Below are positions 1-10,637 of a stretch of DNA of 64,000 bases, piece after piece; position 1 is the first letter of the stretch; every line of letters begins with the position of its first letter. The notes under the pieces were generated by a model. It searched no databases and was not told the DNA's origin. It worked only from the letters and a program-made list of their open reading frames with translations. The stretch comes from Sulfuriferula sp. (GTDB lineage: Bacteria > Pseudomonadota > Gammaproteobacteria > Burkholderiales > Sulfuriferulaceae): NCBI GenBank assembly GCA_013140765.1, contig JABFSE010000008.1, positions 124,001 to 188,000 of the forward strand. The letters run 5' to 3'. A program made the position numbers and the translations under genes.

Positions 1-130
1 CATCGAGTAATTGCACGTCGGCCTGGGTAGTTTCGCGCTTGGCGGTAGCAACGGCGATGTCGTGACATTTCATGCTGTCTAGCCAAAACCATGCCGCCGC
101 TAGTGCCAGCGCAATGACTAACCACTCCAT
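1..130 (-). CDS. DUF3301-like small membrane protein, N-terminal part only
   Basis: Only the first 43 codons are inside the window; the gene continues beyond position 1. The product begins MEWLVIALALAAAWFWLDSM, a single hydrophobic segment (about residues 3-17), followed by a charged stretch KCHDIAVATAKRETTQADVQ. This beginning resembles the short DUF3301 membrane proteins of beta- and gammaproteobacteria, whose function is unknown. The ATG lies directly after the stop codon of rhlE with no gap, so it is probably co-transcribed with rhlE. The family call rests on a short N-terminus and is moderate. Confidence 0.6.
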   Translation of the reverse strand, partial: MEWLVIALALAAAWFWLDSMKCHDIAVATAKRETTQADVQLLD

Positions 131-1489
131 TTACGCCTTACGCGGCAAGAATAAAGCGGCGACTTGCTTGCTACGCACGGGTTGATTCGCACGCACGATT
201 AACGGCATGTCAGGCACTTCCACATCACCGCGCTCGCGTTTGGTGGTGGTCGCTGCCAACGATGGTTGCGACCGTTCTGGCTGTTTACGCTCGCTGCTAG
301 GACGCTCAGTCCGCGCTGGGCGGGTAAACTCTGACGCAACGGCCACATCAGGCGCGTAACCTGGTATGATTTCTGATGATATTTTTTTACCCAACAGCTT
401 TTCTATATCACTCAAGTAGCGCAACTCATCATCCGACACTAATGAAATCGCCTCGCCCGATGCACCCGCCCGTCCTGTACGACCAATACGATGCACGTAA
501 TCTTCTGCCGCATGGGGCAAGTCAAAATTGACCACGACAGGCAATTGGTCAATATCTATCCCACGCGCCGCCACATCCGTCGCCACTAATACTTGTATCG
601 CGCCTTGCTTGAATTGATCCAGTGCCTCTACTCGCGCCTGCTGGGATTTATCACCGTGAATAGCATTAGCAGGAATACCATCGCGCCCAAGTTGCTGTGC
701 CAGTCGGTTTGCGCCTAATTTGGTACTGCAAAACACCAGCACTTGGTGAAGTTGGCGGCTTTTAATCAAATGCGTCAACAGCGCATGTTTGCGTGTTTTA
801 TGTACGGGATGAACGATTTGCGTGACCGTTTCTGCGGTGGCGTTGCGCTTTGCGACTTCGATAAGTTGCGGCTGATTCATCATGCTATCAGCCAGTTTTT
901 TGATTTCGCCTGAAAAAGTCGCCGAGAACATCAGGTTTTGCCGCCCCGCAGGCAGTAGCTCGGTAATGCGGCGCAAATCTGGCATAAAACCCATATCCAA
1001 CATACGGTCAGCTTCATCGAGGATAAGCATTTGTACTTGTGATAAATTCACCGTCTTATTTTGTACGTGGTCAAGTAAACGCCCAGGTGTTGCCACTAAA
1101 ATATCGACACCACCGCGCAATATATCAATTTGCGCATTCATATTCACACCGCCGTAAACCACGGTAATACGCAATGGCAAGTATTTACCGTATTTTTGTA
1201 CGCTTTCCTCCACCTGCATCGCCAATTCACGCGTAGGTATCAGTATCAACGCCCGCACAGGATGCCGCGCAGGAGATGGACTGCTGGTTGCAAAAGGGGC
1301 TAAACGGCTTAACATTGGCAACGTAAAGCCCGCTGTTTTGCCCGTGCCAGTCTGCGCACCTGCCATCACATCACAACCTGTCAACACCACTGGAATCACT
1401 TGCGCTTGCACTGGTGTAGGCTCGGTATAACCGCACTCCGCTACCGCACGCAGTATCTCAGGTACGAGACCGAGATCAGAAAAAGCCAT
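131..1489 (-). CDS. rhlE: DEAD-box ATP-dependent RNA helicase RhlE
   Basis: RhlE-type helicases unwind short RNA duplexes during ribosome assembly and RNA turnover in the cytoplasm. All hallmark motifs are present: Q motif with PTPVQ (24-28), Walker A AQTGTGKT (45-52), PTRELA (85-90), DEAD (158-161), SAT, and HRIGRTGR in the second RecA domain. The 452-residue length, with a basic, low-complexity tail after about residue 380, fits RhlE rather than the longer DbpA/CsdA types. The start is supported by a GAGG ribosome site 6 bases upstream. It stands alone at its 5' side, diverging from the efflux operon. Confidence 0.93.
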   Translation of the reverse strand: MAFSDLGLVPEILRAVAECGYTEPTPVQAQVIPVVLTGCDVMAGAQTGTGKTAGFTLPMLSRLAPFATSSPSPARHPVRALILIPTRELAMQVEESVQKYGKYLPLRITVVYGGVNMNAQIDILRGGVDILVATPGRLLDHVQNKTVNLSQVQMLILDEADRMLDMGFMPDLRRITELLPAGRQNLMFSATFSGEIKKLADSMMNQPQLIEVAKRNATAETVTQIVHPVHKTRKHALLTHLIKSRQLHQVLVFCSTKLGANRLAQQLGRDGIPANAIHGDKSQQARVEALDQFKQGAIQVLVATDVAARGIDIDQLPVVVNFDLPHAAEDYVHRIGRTGRAGASGEAISLVSDDELRYLSDIEKLLGKKISSEIIPGYAPDVAVASEFTRPARTERPSSERKQPERSQPSLAATTTKRERGDVEVPDMPLIVRANQPVRSKQVAALFLPRKA

Positions 1490-1558
1490 GCACTACCTCA
1501 TTCATTATCGACAAAGTGCTATTTTACAACATCCTCAAGCAGGAATGCGGTTTATATC

Positions 1559-1588
1559 TTGCTTAACACACAACAATTAGAATATAAT
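1559..1588 (+). promoter_or_regulatory. Candidate sigma-70 promoter for the RND efflux operon
   Basis: TTGCTT at 1559-1564 and a perfect TATAAT at 1583-1588 are separated by 18 bases, upstream of the TolC-family gene whose ATG is at 1676. The sequence around is strongly AT-rich and holds a second TATAAT-like copy at 1599-1604, so the exact start is uncertain. I saw no convincing operator palindrome. Confidence 0.4.
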
Positions 1589-1675
1589 TAAATGCTAATA
1601 TAATTCATCATCAGCAAAATAAACTACAAGCTGATAATATCACGACATGACAGACATAACAGGTGTAAGGATGCT

Positions 1676-3079
1676 ATGAATCAACGATTTAACTGCAAGC
1701 TCAAATTTAAGCCTAAATATAGCGCACTGTCGCTGGCCGTCATTACGGGCTTATTTACACTGAGCACAGCACACGCTGAAACGCTCAATTTTCAACAATG
1801 CGTCAATACCGCACTCAAGCAAAACTTTGACCTCGTCGCCAGTCGCGCTCAAATTGAGCAAGCGCAAGCAGGGTTACAAGAAGCAAAAGGCTATCGCTGG
1901 CCAAAAATCGTGCTTTCTATGGGCGCATCTTATACCGACAATGCGCTTAACGTATTTGGCACAAAATTATCGCAACGTAACGCCACCTTTAACGATTTTG
2001 GATTAAGTCAATACACGGGCAATGGCTCTGTTGCGCCGACCGCGCTGAATTACCCTGGCTTTATCCCTAATTTTAACCCTGGCATAGAATTCAAACTCCC
2101 CCTCTATGATGGCGGCTTAATCAGTGGCGGCATACATCAAGCCGAAGCCTATATTAAAGCAGCGCAAAACGGTGACATTGCAGCTCGCCAAAAAGTTATT
2201 TTCCAAGTTCTGCAAGCCTACCAAGGCGTACACACCGCCCGCGCCTATTTGAAAGTCGCACAACAAGGCGAAGCAACCGCGCAATCACAAGTTAAAATGA
2301 TGCAAAACCTAGTAAAAGGCGGCGTTATTGTTAAAAGCGATTTACTGTCTGCGCAAGTGCGCTTACAAGATGTCAAAATTCAAGTCATGCAAGCCGAAAA
2401 TGCCGTCACCAAAGCATTAGACCAGTTGCATTTATTACTCGGTATGCCGCTAAAACAGCCCTTAGATGTCGGTGCGCAAGTCACTGTCAAATCGACGCTA
2501 GACAGCACAGACGCGCTACGCCAAGCCGCTATCGACAATAACCCTAGCATCAACGCACTGCGTAAATTAGTCGATGTCGAAAAAGCCAAAACCGACATTG
2601 CCAGAGCAGGCTATAAACCGCAAGTAGGCGTAATGCTGCGTCAAGACTGGTTTGGTCCCACCCCTAGCCTCAACGTCACAGCGACCACTGTGGGCATCAA
2701 CGCAACATGGACAGCATTCGACGGTGGCGTAACTAATGCCATCGTTACTCGCGCCCTAGCCGCCCAGACGGAAACCGAAGCTAAATTAGCACAAGCCGAA
2801 GCAGGTATCGCGTTCCAAGTTGAAGATGCACGCCGTAATGCAGTTGAAGCCGAGCAACGCTTAGTCGCTCGCCAACTCGGCCGCGAACAAGCCGAAGAAG
2901 CCGCCAGCATCGTCACCAAACGCTACGCCAACGGTGTCGCCACCATCACCGAACAACTCGGTGCACAGGCGCAACTAGACAAAGCGCGTGCTGACGTAGT
3001 CGCCGCTGAATATGACGTTGCCGTGCAACGCGCCAATTTGAAACTTGCCCTCGGTCAGCTTGAAGCTGACCAGCTGTAA
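1676..3079 (+). CDS. TolC-family outer membrane efflux protein
   Basis: This is the outer membrane channel of a tripartite RND pump whose adaptor and permease follow directly. The 467-residue product has a cleavable signal peptide (hydrophobic segment ending STAHA, about residue 34), then two outer-membrane-efflux repeats rich in Ala/Gln/Glu heptads typical of the TolC helical barrel. An AGGA-type ribosome site precedes the ATG. The adaptor gene starts 12 bases downstream. The substrate cannot be told from the sequence; organic or xenobiotic efflux is more likely than metal because the linked permease lacks CzcA features. Confidence 0.88.
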   Translation: MNQRFNCKLKFKPKYSALSLAVITGLFTLSTAHAETLNFQQCVNTALKQNFDLVASRAQIEQAQAGLQEAKGYRWPKIVLSMGASYTDNALNVFGTKLSQRNATFNDFGLSQYTGNGSVAPTALNYPGFIPNFNPGIEFKLPLYDGGLISGGIHQAEAYIKAAQNGDIAARQKVIFQVLQAYQGVHTARAYLKVAQQGEATAQSQVKMMQNLVKGGVIVKSDLLSAQVRLQDVKIQVMQAENAVTKALDQLHLLLGMPLKQPLDVGAQVTVKSTLDSTDALRQAAIDNNPSINALRKLVDVEKAKTDIARAGYKPQVGVMLRQDWFGPTPSLNVTATTVGINATWTAFDGGVTNAIVTRALAAQTETEAKLAQAEAGIAFQVEDARRNAVEAEQRLVARQLGREQAEEAASIVTKRYANGVATITEQLGAQAQLDKARADVVAAEYDVAVQRANLKLALGQLEADQL

Positions 3080-3091
3080 TCAGGAGAATAT

Positions 3092-4183
3092 ATGAGCTAC
3101 CCTATCGTTAAACCTATCGCCGCCGCTGTATTAAGCGCATTTTTACTGACTGGATGCGGTGAGAAATCCGCTGACTCATCTACCGTAGCACCGAGCAACA
3201 CTGTAAAAGCCAACATCACTACCGTTGCCGACAGCAACAGCGCAGTGGTCATCAACATGCCCGCTACCGTGGTTGCTGAACAACAAGCGCAAATCGCCTC
3301 ACGCATCATGGGCTATATCCGTGAAATCAACGTAGAAATCGGACAAAAAGTCAGCGCAGGTCAACGCTTATTCCGCATCGACCCTAGTGACATCCAAGGG
3401 CAAGTCAGCCAAGCAGGCGCAGGCGTTGCACAAGCACAAGCGGCATTAGCCGACGCTAAAAACGACTTTGAACGTTTTGGCACACTCTATAAAGAAGAAG
3501 CTATCCCTAAAGCACAATGGGATAAAATCCGCCTGCAATATCAAGTTGCCCAACAACAACTCGCCGCCGCCCGCGCAGGTGCGGGCACTGCTGGCGCACA
3601 AATGACTTACGCCTTACCGACCGCGCCATTCGCAGGCATCGTGACGCAAAAACTAGCTAACGTCGGCGATATGGCCGCACCTGGGCACCCTATTGTCGTC
3701 ATCGAAAATCCTGCCAAACTACAAGTGCAAGCGCAAGTATCCGAGGATATTTTCGCTCACCTAAAAGTCGGCACACCTGTCAGCCTGCACGTGGACAGCA
3801 CCAATACCGACATCACAGGTCAAGTTGAGCACCTCGTGCCGTCGGCTGATCCTATGAGCCACACTTATCTGGTAAAAATCGCGCTACCTGCAGGGCATAA
3901 TTTGCAAAGCGGCATGTTTATCCAGGCTGGCTTTAATATCGGGCAAAGTACAGGCATACGCGTGCCTAGCAGTGCGGTGCTAGAACGCGCAGGCATTACA
4001 GGCGTATTTGTCGTTGATAAACAAGGTATTGCACACTACCGCATGGTGCGCACAGGCGACACTAGCAATGGCGTGACCACAATACAAGCAGGCTTGAGTG
4101 CTGGTGACAACATCGTTACCAACAACACTGGCACACTACAATCAGGCGACAAAGTCGTGAACGCAGGAGCAGGCAATGTCTGA
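3092..4183 (+). CDS. RND efflux periplasmic adaptor, lipoprotein
   Basis: Membrane-fusion protein linking the inner-membrane RND permease to the TolC-like channel. The N-terminus carries a lipoprotein signal with lipobox LTGC (Cys about residue 22), so it should be anchored by acylation in the inner membrane. The rest shows the HlyD/AcrA order: a biotinyl-lipoyl half (EINVEIGQKVSAGQRLFRID), an alpha-helical hairpin rich in Ala/Gln, the second lipoyl half and beta-barrel domains. Length 363 is normal. It overlaps the permease gene by 8 bases, implying translational coupling. Confidence 0.9.
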   Translation: MSYPIVKPIAAAVLSAFLLTGCGEKSADSSTVAPSNTVKANITTVADSNSAVVINMPATVVAEQQAQIASRIMGYIREINVEIGQKVSAGQRLFRIDPSDIQGQVSQAGAGVAQAQAALADAKNDFERFGTLYKEEAIPKAQWDKIRLQYQVAQQQLAAARAGAGTAGAQMTYALPTAPFAGIVTQKLANVGDMAAPGHPIVVIENPAKLQVQAQVSEDIFAHLKVGTPVSLHVDSTNTDITGQVEHLVPSADPMSHTYLVKIALPAGHNLQSGMFIQAGFNIGQSTGIRVPSSAVLERAGITGVFVVDKQGIAHYRMVRTGDTSNGVTTIQAGLSAGDNIVTNNTGTLQSGDKVVNAGAGNV

Positions 4184-7100
4184 TCACCAACCGACTCATC
4201 AGCCCACAGAGCTGAATATCGCAGGTAAAATCGCGCGGATTTTTTTAGAATCTAAAATCACCGCCATGATAATGTTGGCGATTACCCTCGCGGGGATGAT
4301 GGCGTACTTTGTCACCGCGCGTGAATACAACCCGCAAATCGTCGTACCTGCCGCTAATATCATTGTCGCCAAACCTGGTGCATCGGCGGTGGAAATAGAA
4401 AACACCATCATCAAACCACTCGAAGCCATTATGAATTCGCAATCAGGTGTCAAGCACAGCTACGGCTATGCAGCACCTGATTTCGGTGTGGTGACGGTGC
4501 AGTTTGATGTAGGTCAAGACCAAGAACGCAGTATGGTCAAGCTCTACAACCAGCTCGCCCAAAACTGGGACCGCATCCCCACTGGGGCAATGCAGCCTAT
4601 CGTGCGCCCTATCAACGTTGATGACGTGCCTATCATCACCCTCACCTTGAGTAGCGAGCGCATGAACGACGCGCAATTACGCGATGTCGGCAATCATGTA
4701 CTTGAGCAATTACGCAACGTTCCAGGCGTATCATTTACCGAAATCATGGGCGGCGCACGCCATGCCGTCAATGTGTGGATAGACCCCGCCAAACTATCGG
4801 CAACAGGCGTGAGCTTGGATCAAGTCGATAAAATGCTACAAGGTGCTAACGTATCCATGCCTGTGGGCACACTGGTCAACAACAATCGCAACCAACCTTT
4901 ACGCTTATCTGGCTTTATCGGCAACGTACAAGAAGTCGGTCAAATCATCATTGGCGCACCGAACGGCAAAGCCGTGTTCCTGCGCGATGTCGCCACCATT
5001 CAAGAAGGCGCGGCAGAAACCGATGAATCGACCCGTTTCGCTTACGGTCCAGCCAGCAATGTCGCAACCCGCACAGATGAGGTTCCCGCTGTCACCATCG
5101 CTATCGCTAAAAAAGCAGGTACTAACGCAGTGGTCGTCGCCGATGCGGTACTGAAAAAACTAGACGTATTAAAACGTGCCGCCATCCCACAAGGTATCAA
5201 CGTCAATGTCACCCGTGACGACGGCGCAAAAGCTGATGACGCAGTCAACACCTTGATGGAGCATTTAGGTATAGCAATAGGCTCTGTCGTCGTCGTGCTG
5301 GTGATATTCCTAGGCTGGCGCGAAGCCGCTATCGTGACCCTCACCGTGCCGCTGATACTATTTGTCGTGCTCACTATAGGACTATTCGCAGGGCAGACGA
5401 TTAACCGTATCACGCTATTTGCGCTCATCCTCTCGCTAGGCTTGCTGGTGGACGCAGCGATTGTGGTTATCGAAAACATACACCGCCATATGCACCAAGG
5501 CGGCGGTAAAGATTTCAAAACTGCATTAGTGGCGGCAACCAATGAAATCGGCAATCCCACCAACGTCGCCACGATTGCGGTGATACTCGCTTTCGTACCG
5601 ATGGCGTTCGTTACCGGCATGATGGGACCATTCATGCAGCCTATCCCGTTTAACGTCCCTATCGCCATGATAGCGTCGTTGCTGATTGCTTACATGGTCG
5701 TACCTTGGGCGGCGAATCTGTGGCTGGCTGGCAAAGCGGCTAAATCTTTGACTGAACATCAACCATTAAACGCCGATCACGTAGAGAAAAAAGACCCACT
5801 ACACCGCGCCTACGTTGCCGTCATTACGCCGCTGATTAAGCATAGTGGCAAGCGCAATATACTTTTCCTCGTCGTCATCGCGCTACTTATCGCCGCTATG
5901 GTGCAACCTGCTTGGCAGTTTATCCGCCCTTCAGGCATCAACGGTCCACTGTCGGCTATGGGCGTAGAGCTGAAAATGTTGCCTAACGACAACACCAATA
6001 CGTTCTTACTGCAAGTGGATATGCCTGCTGGCACGACCTTGGCAGGCACAGACGCGGTAGCCCGTGCGGTGGGTGATGTGTTAGCAAAAACTGAATTTGT
6101 GACAGATTACCAAACGTTTTTAGGCATGACTGCACCGATAGATTTCGCCGCCCTAGTCCGTGGCGACATGCTCAAAAAAGGCGACAACATCGCCCAATTA
6201 CGCGTGAATTTGACTAACAAACACCATCGTTCAGTCGCCTCACACACCATAGTACAACGCTTAGATGTGGCATTAAACAACGTGCGTAAGGCAAATCCAA
6301 CAGCTAAAATCAAGCTCTACGAAACGCCACCAGGCCCGCCTGTACAGTCGCAAATTTTGGCTGAACTCTATGGTCCCGATTACGCCAAACTACGCAGTGC
6401 GGCGGCTGATGTGAATCGTGATTTTGATAAAGTATATGGCATCGTCAACGTTGACAACTCCGTCACCAGTACCGTCGATAGCTTCCATATCAAGGTCGAT
6501 AGAGAAAAAGCCGCCTTATCAGGTGTCGCCGTCGGTCAAGTTGCCAAGCTACTGCATGACTACGTCTCAGGCTTCAGCATAGGCACGGTGCATATCGACA
6601 ACAGCCTAGAGCCTGTCAGCCTGACCGTGCGTATTCCGCGTAGCCAACGCCAAACACCAGCGCAAATACTGGCAATACGTGTGACTAATATGCAGGGTAA
6701 ACAAATCCCATTGTCGGCGATAGCCAGTGTAGAAAAAACCACGCAAGACAAACCCATCTACGACCGCGACCAGCATCCTGTAGTCATGGTAGGTGGTGAA
6801 TTACTACAATCCAGCCCTGTTTATGCGGTGTTAGCACTGGATAAAATGTTAGATGGCAAAATGCTGAGTAATGGTATCGCCTTCAAAACAGGCAACCTCG
6901 GCTTTGTTGAAGCCCAACCTGACGACGTGATGAATTACCACTTGTTGTGGGGCGGCGAAATGCGCTTAACGCTAGACGTATTCCGCGATTTAGGCTCGGC
7001 TTTTATCGTTGCTTTGGTATTCATTTACTTAATGTTGGTGGGGTATTACAAATCATTCATGATGCCGCTCATCGTCATGGGTGCGATACCGCTCACCTTG

Positions 7101-7469
7101 GTCGGCGTATTTCCAGGACACTGGATTACCCAGCAAGCCTTCACCGCAACATCCATGATAGGCGTGATTGCATTAGCGGGTGTCGTTGTTCGTAATTCAT
7201 TGTTACTGATAGATTTTATTATCGACTACCGTAAGCAAGGTTATGGTCTGGAACAAGCGGTCATTGAAGCAGGCGCGGTACGTTTCCGCCCTATCATGCT
7301 CACCGCGTTGGCGATTATTTTAGGCTCTGCTATTATGATTACCGACCCCGTATTTGGCGGGCTGGCTGTTTCACTGATATTCGGCACATTTGCCTCCACC
7401 GTTTTAACCCTAGTCGTCATCCCGCTCATGTATTATCTGTGGGAACGTCGATTAGAAAAATCGGCTTAA
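4176..7469 (+). CDS. RND-family efflux permease
   Basis: Proton-driven inner-membrane pump of the AcrB superfamily, 1097 residues. It has the internal duplication expected: an N-terminal transmembrane helix, a large periplasmic loop, six helices including GLLVDAAIVVIEN (the conserved proton-relay Asp of helix 4), then a second copy of the same layout ending near residue 1090. The motif around residues 52-75 (PAANIIVAKPGASAVEIEN) corresponds to the porter domain. It differs from CzcA-type metal pumps, of which another copy lies at 44415. It is the last pump gene of the operon; a 32-base gap leads to the thiol genes. Confidence 0.9.
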   Translation: MSDHQPTHQPTELNIAGKIARIFLESKITAMIMLAITLAGMMAYFVTAREYNPQIVVPAANIIVAKPGASAVEIENTIIKPLEAIMNSQSGVKHSYGYAAPDFGVVTVQFDVGQDQERSMVKLYNQLAQNWDRIPTGAMQPIVRPINVDDVPIITLTLSSERMNDAQLRDVGNHVLEQLRNVPGVSFTEIMGGARHAVNVWIDPAKLSATGVSLDQVDKMLQGANVSMPVGTLVNNNRNQPLRLSGFIGNVQEVGQIIIGAPNGKAVFLRDVATIQEGAAETDESTRFAYGPASNVATRTDEVPAVTIAIAKKAGTNAVVVADAVLKKLDVLKRAAIPQGINVNVTRDDGAKADDAVNTLMEHLGIAIGSVVVVLVIFLGWREAAIVTLTVPLILFVVLTIGLFAGQTINRITLFALILSLGLLVDAAIVVIENIHRHMHQGGGKDFKTALVAATNEIGNPTNVATIAVILAFVPMAFVTGMMGPFMQPIPFNVPIAMIASLLIAYMVVPWAANLWLAGKAAKSLTEHQPLNADHVEKKDPLHRAYVAVITPLIKHSGKRNILFLVVIALLIAAMVQPAWQFIRPSGINGPLSAMGVELKMLPNDNTNTFLLQVDMPAGTTLAGTDAVARAVGDVLAKTEFVTDYQTFLGMTAPIDFAALVRGDMLKKGDNIAQLRVNLTNKHHRSVASHTIVQRLDVALNNVRKANPTAKIKLYETPPGPPVQSQILAELYGPDYAKLRSAAADVNRDFDKVYGIVNVDNSVTSTVDSFHIKVDREKAALSGVAVGQVAKLLHDYVSGFSIGTVHIDNSLEPVSLTVRIPRSQRQTPAQILAIRVTNMQGKQIPLSAIASVEKTTQDKPIYDRDQHPVVMVGGELLQSSPVYAVLALDKMLDGKMLSNGIAFKTGNLGFVEAQPDDVMNYHLLWGGEMRLTLDVFRDLGSAFIVALVFIYLMLVGYYKSFMMPLIVMGAIPLTLVGVFPGHWITQQAFTATSMIGVIALAGVVVRNSLLLIDFIIDYRKQGYGLEQAVIEAGAVRFRPIMLTALAIILGSAIMITDPVFGGLAVSLIFGTFASTVLTLVVIPLMYYLWERRLEKSA

Positions 7470-7501
7470 TTTTTATCAACTTAATCAAAGAAAGACACAT
7501 C

Positions 7502-7720
7502 ATGACCGTAGAACGTATCGTCCGTATTATCGCTGGCTTATTCATCATGCTATCATTAGCATTGGCTCACAATGCAGGTGCTGTCAACATGATGCAGCCT
7601 AGCTGGTTATGGTTTACTGCCTTCGTTGGTTTTAATTTATTTCAAAGCGGCTTGACCCGTTTCTGCCCTATGGACATCATGCTCAAAAAAGCAGGGGTAA
7701 AATCTGGCTGTGGTTTATAG
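7502..7720 (+). CDS. DUF2892 (YgaP transmembrane domain) protein
   Basis: A 72-residue inner-membrane protein with two hydrophobic helices and the conserved end NLFQSGLTRFCPMDIMLKKA, characteristic of the YgaP transmembrane domain family. In E. coli YgaP this domain is fused to a rhodanese; here the rhodanese is the next gene, so the two probably act together at the membrane. The internal ATG at 7502 is preferred over an upstream in-frame start inside the permease gene because family members begin MTVERIVRI-like and a purine-rich AAAGAAAG precedes it. The Cys of RFCPM and a C-terminal Cys could take part in thiol chemistry (inference). Confidence 0.82.
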   Translation: MTVERIVRIIAGLFIMLSLALAHNAGAVNMMQPSWLWFTAFVGFNLFQSGLTRFCPMDIMLKKAGVKSGCGL

Positions 7721-7729
7721 GAGTGTATT

Positions 7730-8143
7730 TTGGAATTTGTGCAAAGTAACATCTGGCTCATTATCTTAGCCGCGTTTTCTGGTTTTATGTTGATGTTTCC
7801 TGGCTTGCGCGGCAAGCTAGGTGGCGGACAAGAAGTCGATGCCACCGAAGCAGTACGCCTCATTAACCATGAGAACGCACTGATTCTGGATGTGCGTGAA
7901 GCCAATGAGTTTAGCAGCGGTCATATCGCCAACGCCAAACACATACCAGGTGGGCAATTAGCCAACAGCTTGAAAACACTGGAGAAGCACAAAGACCAAA
8001 CTATCGTCGTCAACTGCCGCTCTGGTGCACGTTCTGCTATGGCGTGCGGCGTACTGCGCAAAAACGGCTTTACCAAAGTTTACAACTTAAAAGGCGGTAT
8101 CGTGGCATGGCAAAATGCTAACCTACCGACCACGGTGAAATAA
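7730..8143 (+). CDS. Membrane-anchored rhodanese-like sulfurtransferase
   Basis: Rhodaneses carry sulfane sulfur on an active-site cysteine. The 137-residue protein has an N-terminal membrane helix (about residues 8-25) and one rhodanese domain with LDVREANEF (53-61), GHIANAKHIPGG (64-75) and the active loop CRSGAR with Cys96. The start codon is TTG, supported by a TAGGAG ribosome site overlapping the stop of the DUF2892 gene; no in-frame ATG lies nearby. Next is a glutaredoxin gene 1 base downstream. This looks like a split version of YgaP and may move sulfur or electrons near the membrane; the physiological acceptor is unknown. Confidence 0.88.
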   Translation: MEFVQSNIWLIILAAFSGFMLMFPGLRGKLGGGQEVDATEAVRLINHENALILDVREANEFSSGHIANAKHIPGGQLANSLKTLEKHKDQTIVVNCRSGARSAMACGVLRKNGFTKVYNLKGGIVAWQNANLPTTVK

Positions 8144-8144
8144 A

Positions 8145-8399
8145 ATGGCTGAAGTCATCATGTACAGCACAGCATCATGTCCTTATTGCGTCATGGCAGA
8201 AAAACTATTGTTAAACAAAGACGTGGAAGTCACTAAAATCCGCGTTGACTTAGACCCAGCGCAACGTTCCATCATGATGGAACGCACAGGTCGCCGCACC
8301 GTGCCACAAATTTATATAGGCGACACCCACGTCGGCGGTTACGATGATTTGTCGGCACTAGATAAAGCAGGTGGATTAGACCCGCTACTCGCCAGTTAG
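8145..8399 (+). CDS. grxC: Glutaredoxin 3
   Basis: Small dithiol glutaredoxin (84 residues) that reduces protein disulfides with glutathione. The active site CPYC is at residues 12-15, followed by the cis-Pro segment TVPQIYIGDTHVGGYDDL that binds glutathione, both typical of GrxC. It starts one base after the stop codon of the rhodanese gene and is followed by a clear terminator, so it ends the RND/thiol transcription unit. In many betaproteobacteria grxC follows a rhodanese gene upstream of secB; secB is not here. Confidence 0.93.
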   Translation: MAEVIMYSTASCPYCVMAEKLLLNKDVEVTKIRVDLDPAQRSIMMERTGRRTVPQIYIGDTHVGGYDDLSALDKAGGLDPLLAS

Positions 8400-8413
8400 C
8401 CCTTGTAAAAAAC

Positions 8414-8449
8414 AAAAAATCCCATATATAACCCGTATGGGATTTTTTT
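8414..8449 (+). terminator. Rho-independent terminator after grxC
   Basis: A perfect 13-base inverted repeat (arms 8414-8426 and 8436-8448, core ATCCCATA/TATGGGAT) encloses a 9-base loop. The arms begin with A-runs and end in a 7-T tract, so the structure can terminate plus-strand transcription of the efflux/thiol operon. The ribosome site of trxC (AAGGAG, 8454-8459) starts only 5 bases later, so any trxC transcript coming from upstream must read through. Confidence 0.88.
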
Positions 8450-8464
8450 ATTTAAGGAGCGAAT

Positions 8465-8887
8465 ATGGAACTCATCTGCCCTCACTGTGGCGCAATCAAC
8501 CGCATCCCCGAAGCACGATTAAACCAACAACCTAATTGCGGCAAATGTAGCCAGCCCATGCACACAGGCTTGCCCGTGGATTTGAGCAGTACCACATTTG
8601 ACCGATTCATCACCCGCAACCAACTCCCCGTATTAGTCGATTTTTGGGCAAGCTGGTGCGGTCCGTGCAAAATGATGGCGCCGACATTCAAGCAAGTCGG
8701 CAACGAACTAGCCAGCCACATCCGCTTTGCCAAAGTTGAAACCGAAGCCGAGACTACCCTAGCCAACCGCTACCAAATACGCAGCATCCCTACCCTCGTC
8801 TTATTCCAGCACGGCAAAGAGATTGCCCGCAAATCAGGCGCACTTGATGCCAACAGCTTAAAACTATGGTTACGCCCTTATTGTTAG
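8465..8887 (+). CDS. trxC: Thioredoxin 2 (TrxC)
   Basis: Cytoplasmic thiol-disulfide reductase. The 140-residue protein has the N-terminal zinc ribbon that distinguishes Trx2 from Trx1 (Cys5, Cys8, Cys25, Cys28) and a thioredoxin fold with active site WCGPC (Cys65 and Cys68) and cis-Pro in RSIPTLVLF. An AAGGAG ribosome site sits 5 bases before the ATG. It lies just after the grxC terminator; no clear separate promoter is visible, so partial read-through is plausible. In E. coli trxC is OxyR-controlled; no such site was recognised here. Confidence 0.93.
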   Translation: MELICPHCGAINRIPEARLNQQPNCGKCSQPMHTGLPVDLSSTTFDRFITRNQLPVLVDFWASWCGPCKMMAPTFKQVGNELASHIRFAKVETEAETTLANRYQIRSIPTLVLFQHGKEIARKSGALDANSLKLWLRPYC

Positions 8888-8896
8888 ATTGACGGC

Positions 8897-8929
8897 GATG
8901 GTAAGCGTCCAGCCTGACTGCTTACCATC
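8897..8929 (+). terminator. Hairpin between trxC and prfC, weak terminator
   Basis: Perfect 10-base arms GATGGTAAGC (8897-8906) and GCTTACCATC (8920-8929) enclose a 13-base loop, beginning 9 bases after the trxC stop. There is no T-run after it, so termination would need Rho or the hairpin may protect the mRNA end. Confidence 0.45.
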
Positions 8930-8991
8930 ACACGTAAATTCAAGCGCACTATCGGTTATAATCTCGGCTTTGCTGTTCTGCGCACACCATC

Positions 8992-10563
<1,572 letters not shown>

Positions 10564-10637
10564 TTGTGAATATGCCACATTGACAATATACTGTTTACAA
10601 TCAAAACATATAATTCATCCTATCGGAAACGCAAACC

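Noticed and set aside
5042-5668. 208-codon open frame on the minus strand inside the RND permease gene
   Set aside because: Antisense shadow of a strongly conserved membrane protein gene; composition Ser/Thr/Ala-rich without domain features and no ribosome site.
10580-10614. TTGACA (10580) and TATAAT (10609) before the AAA ATPase gene as a promoter
   Set aside because: The spacer is 23 bases, too long for sigma-70. One of the two elements may be used alone, but I cannot support a promoter call.
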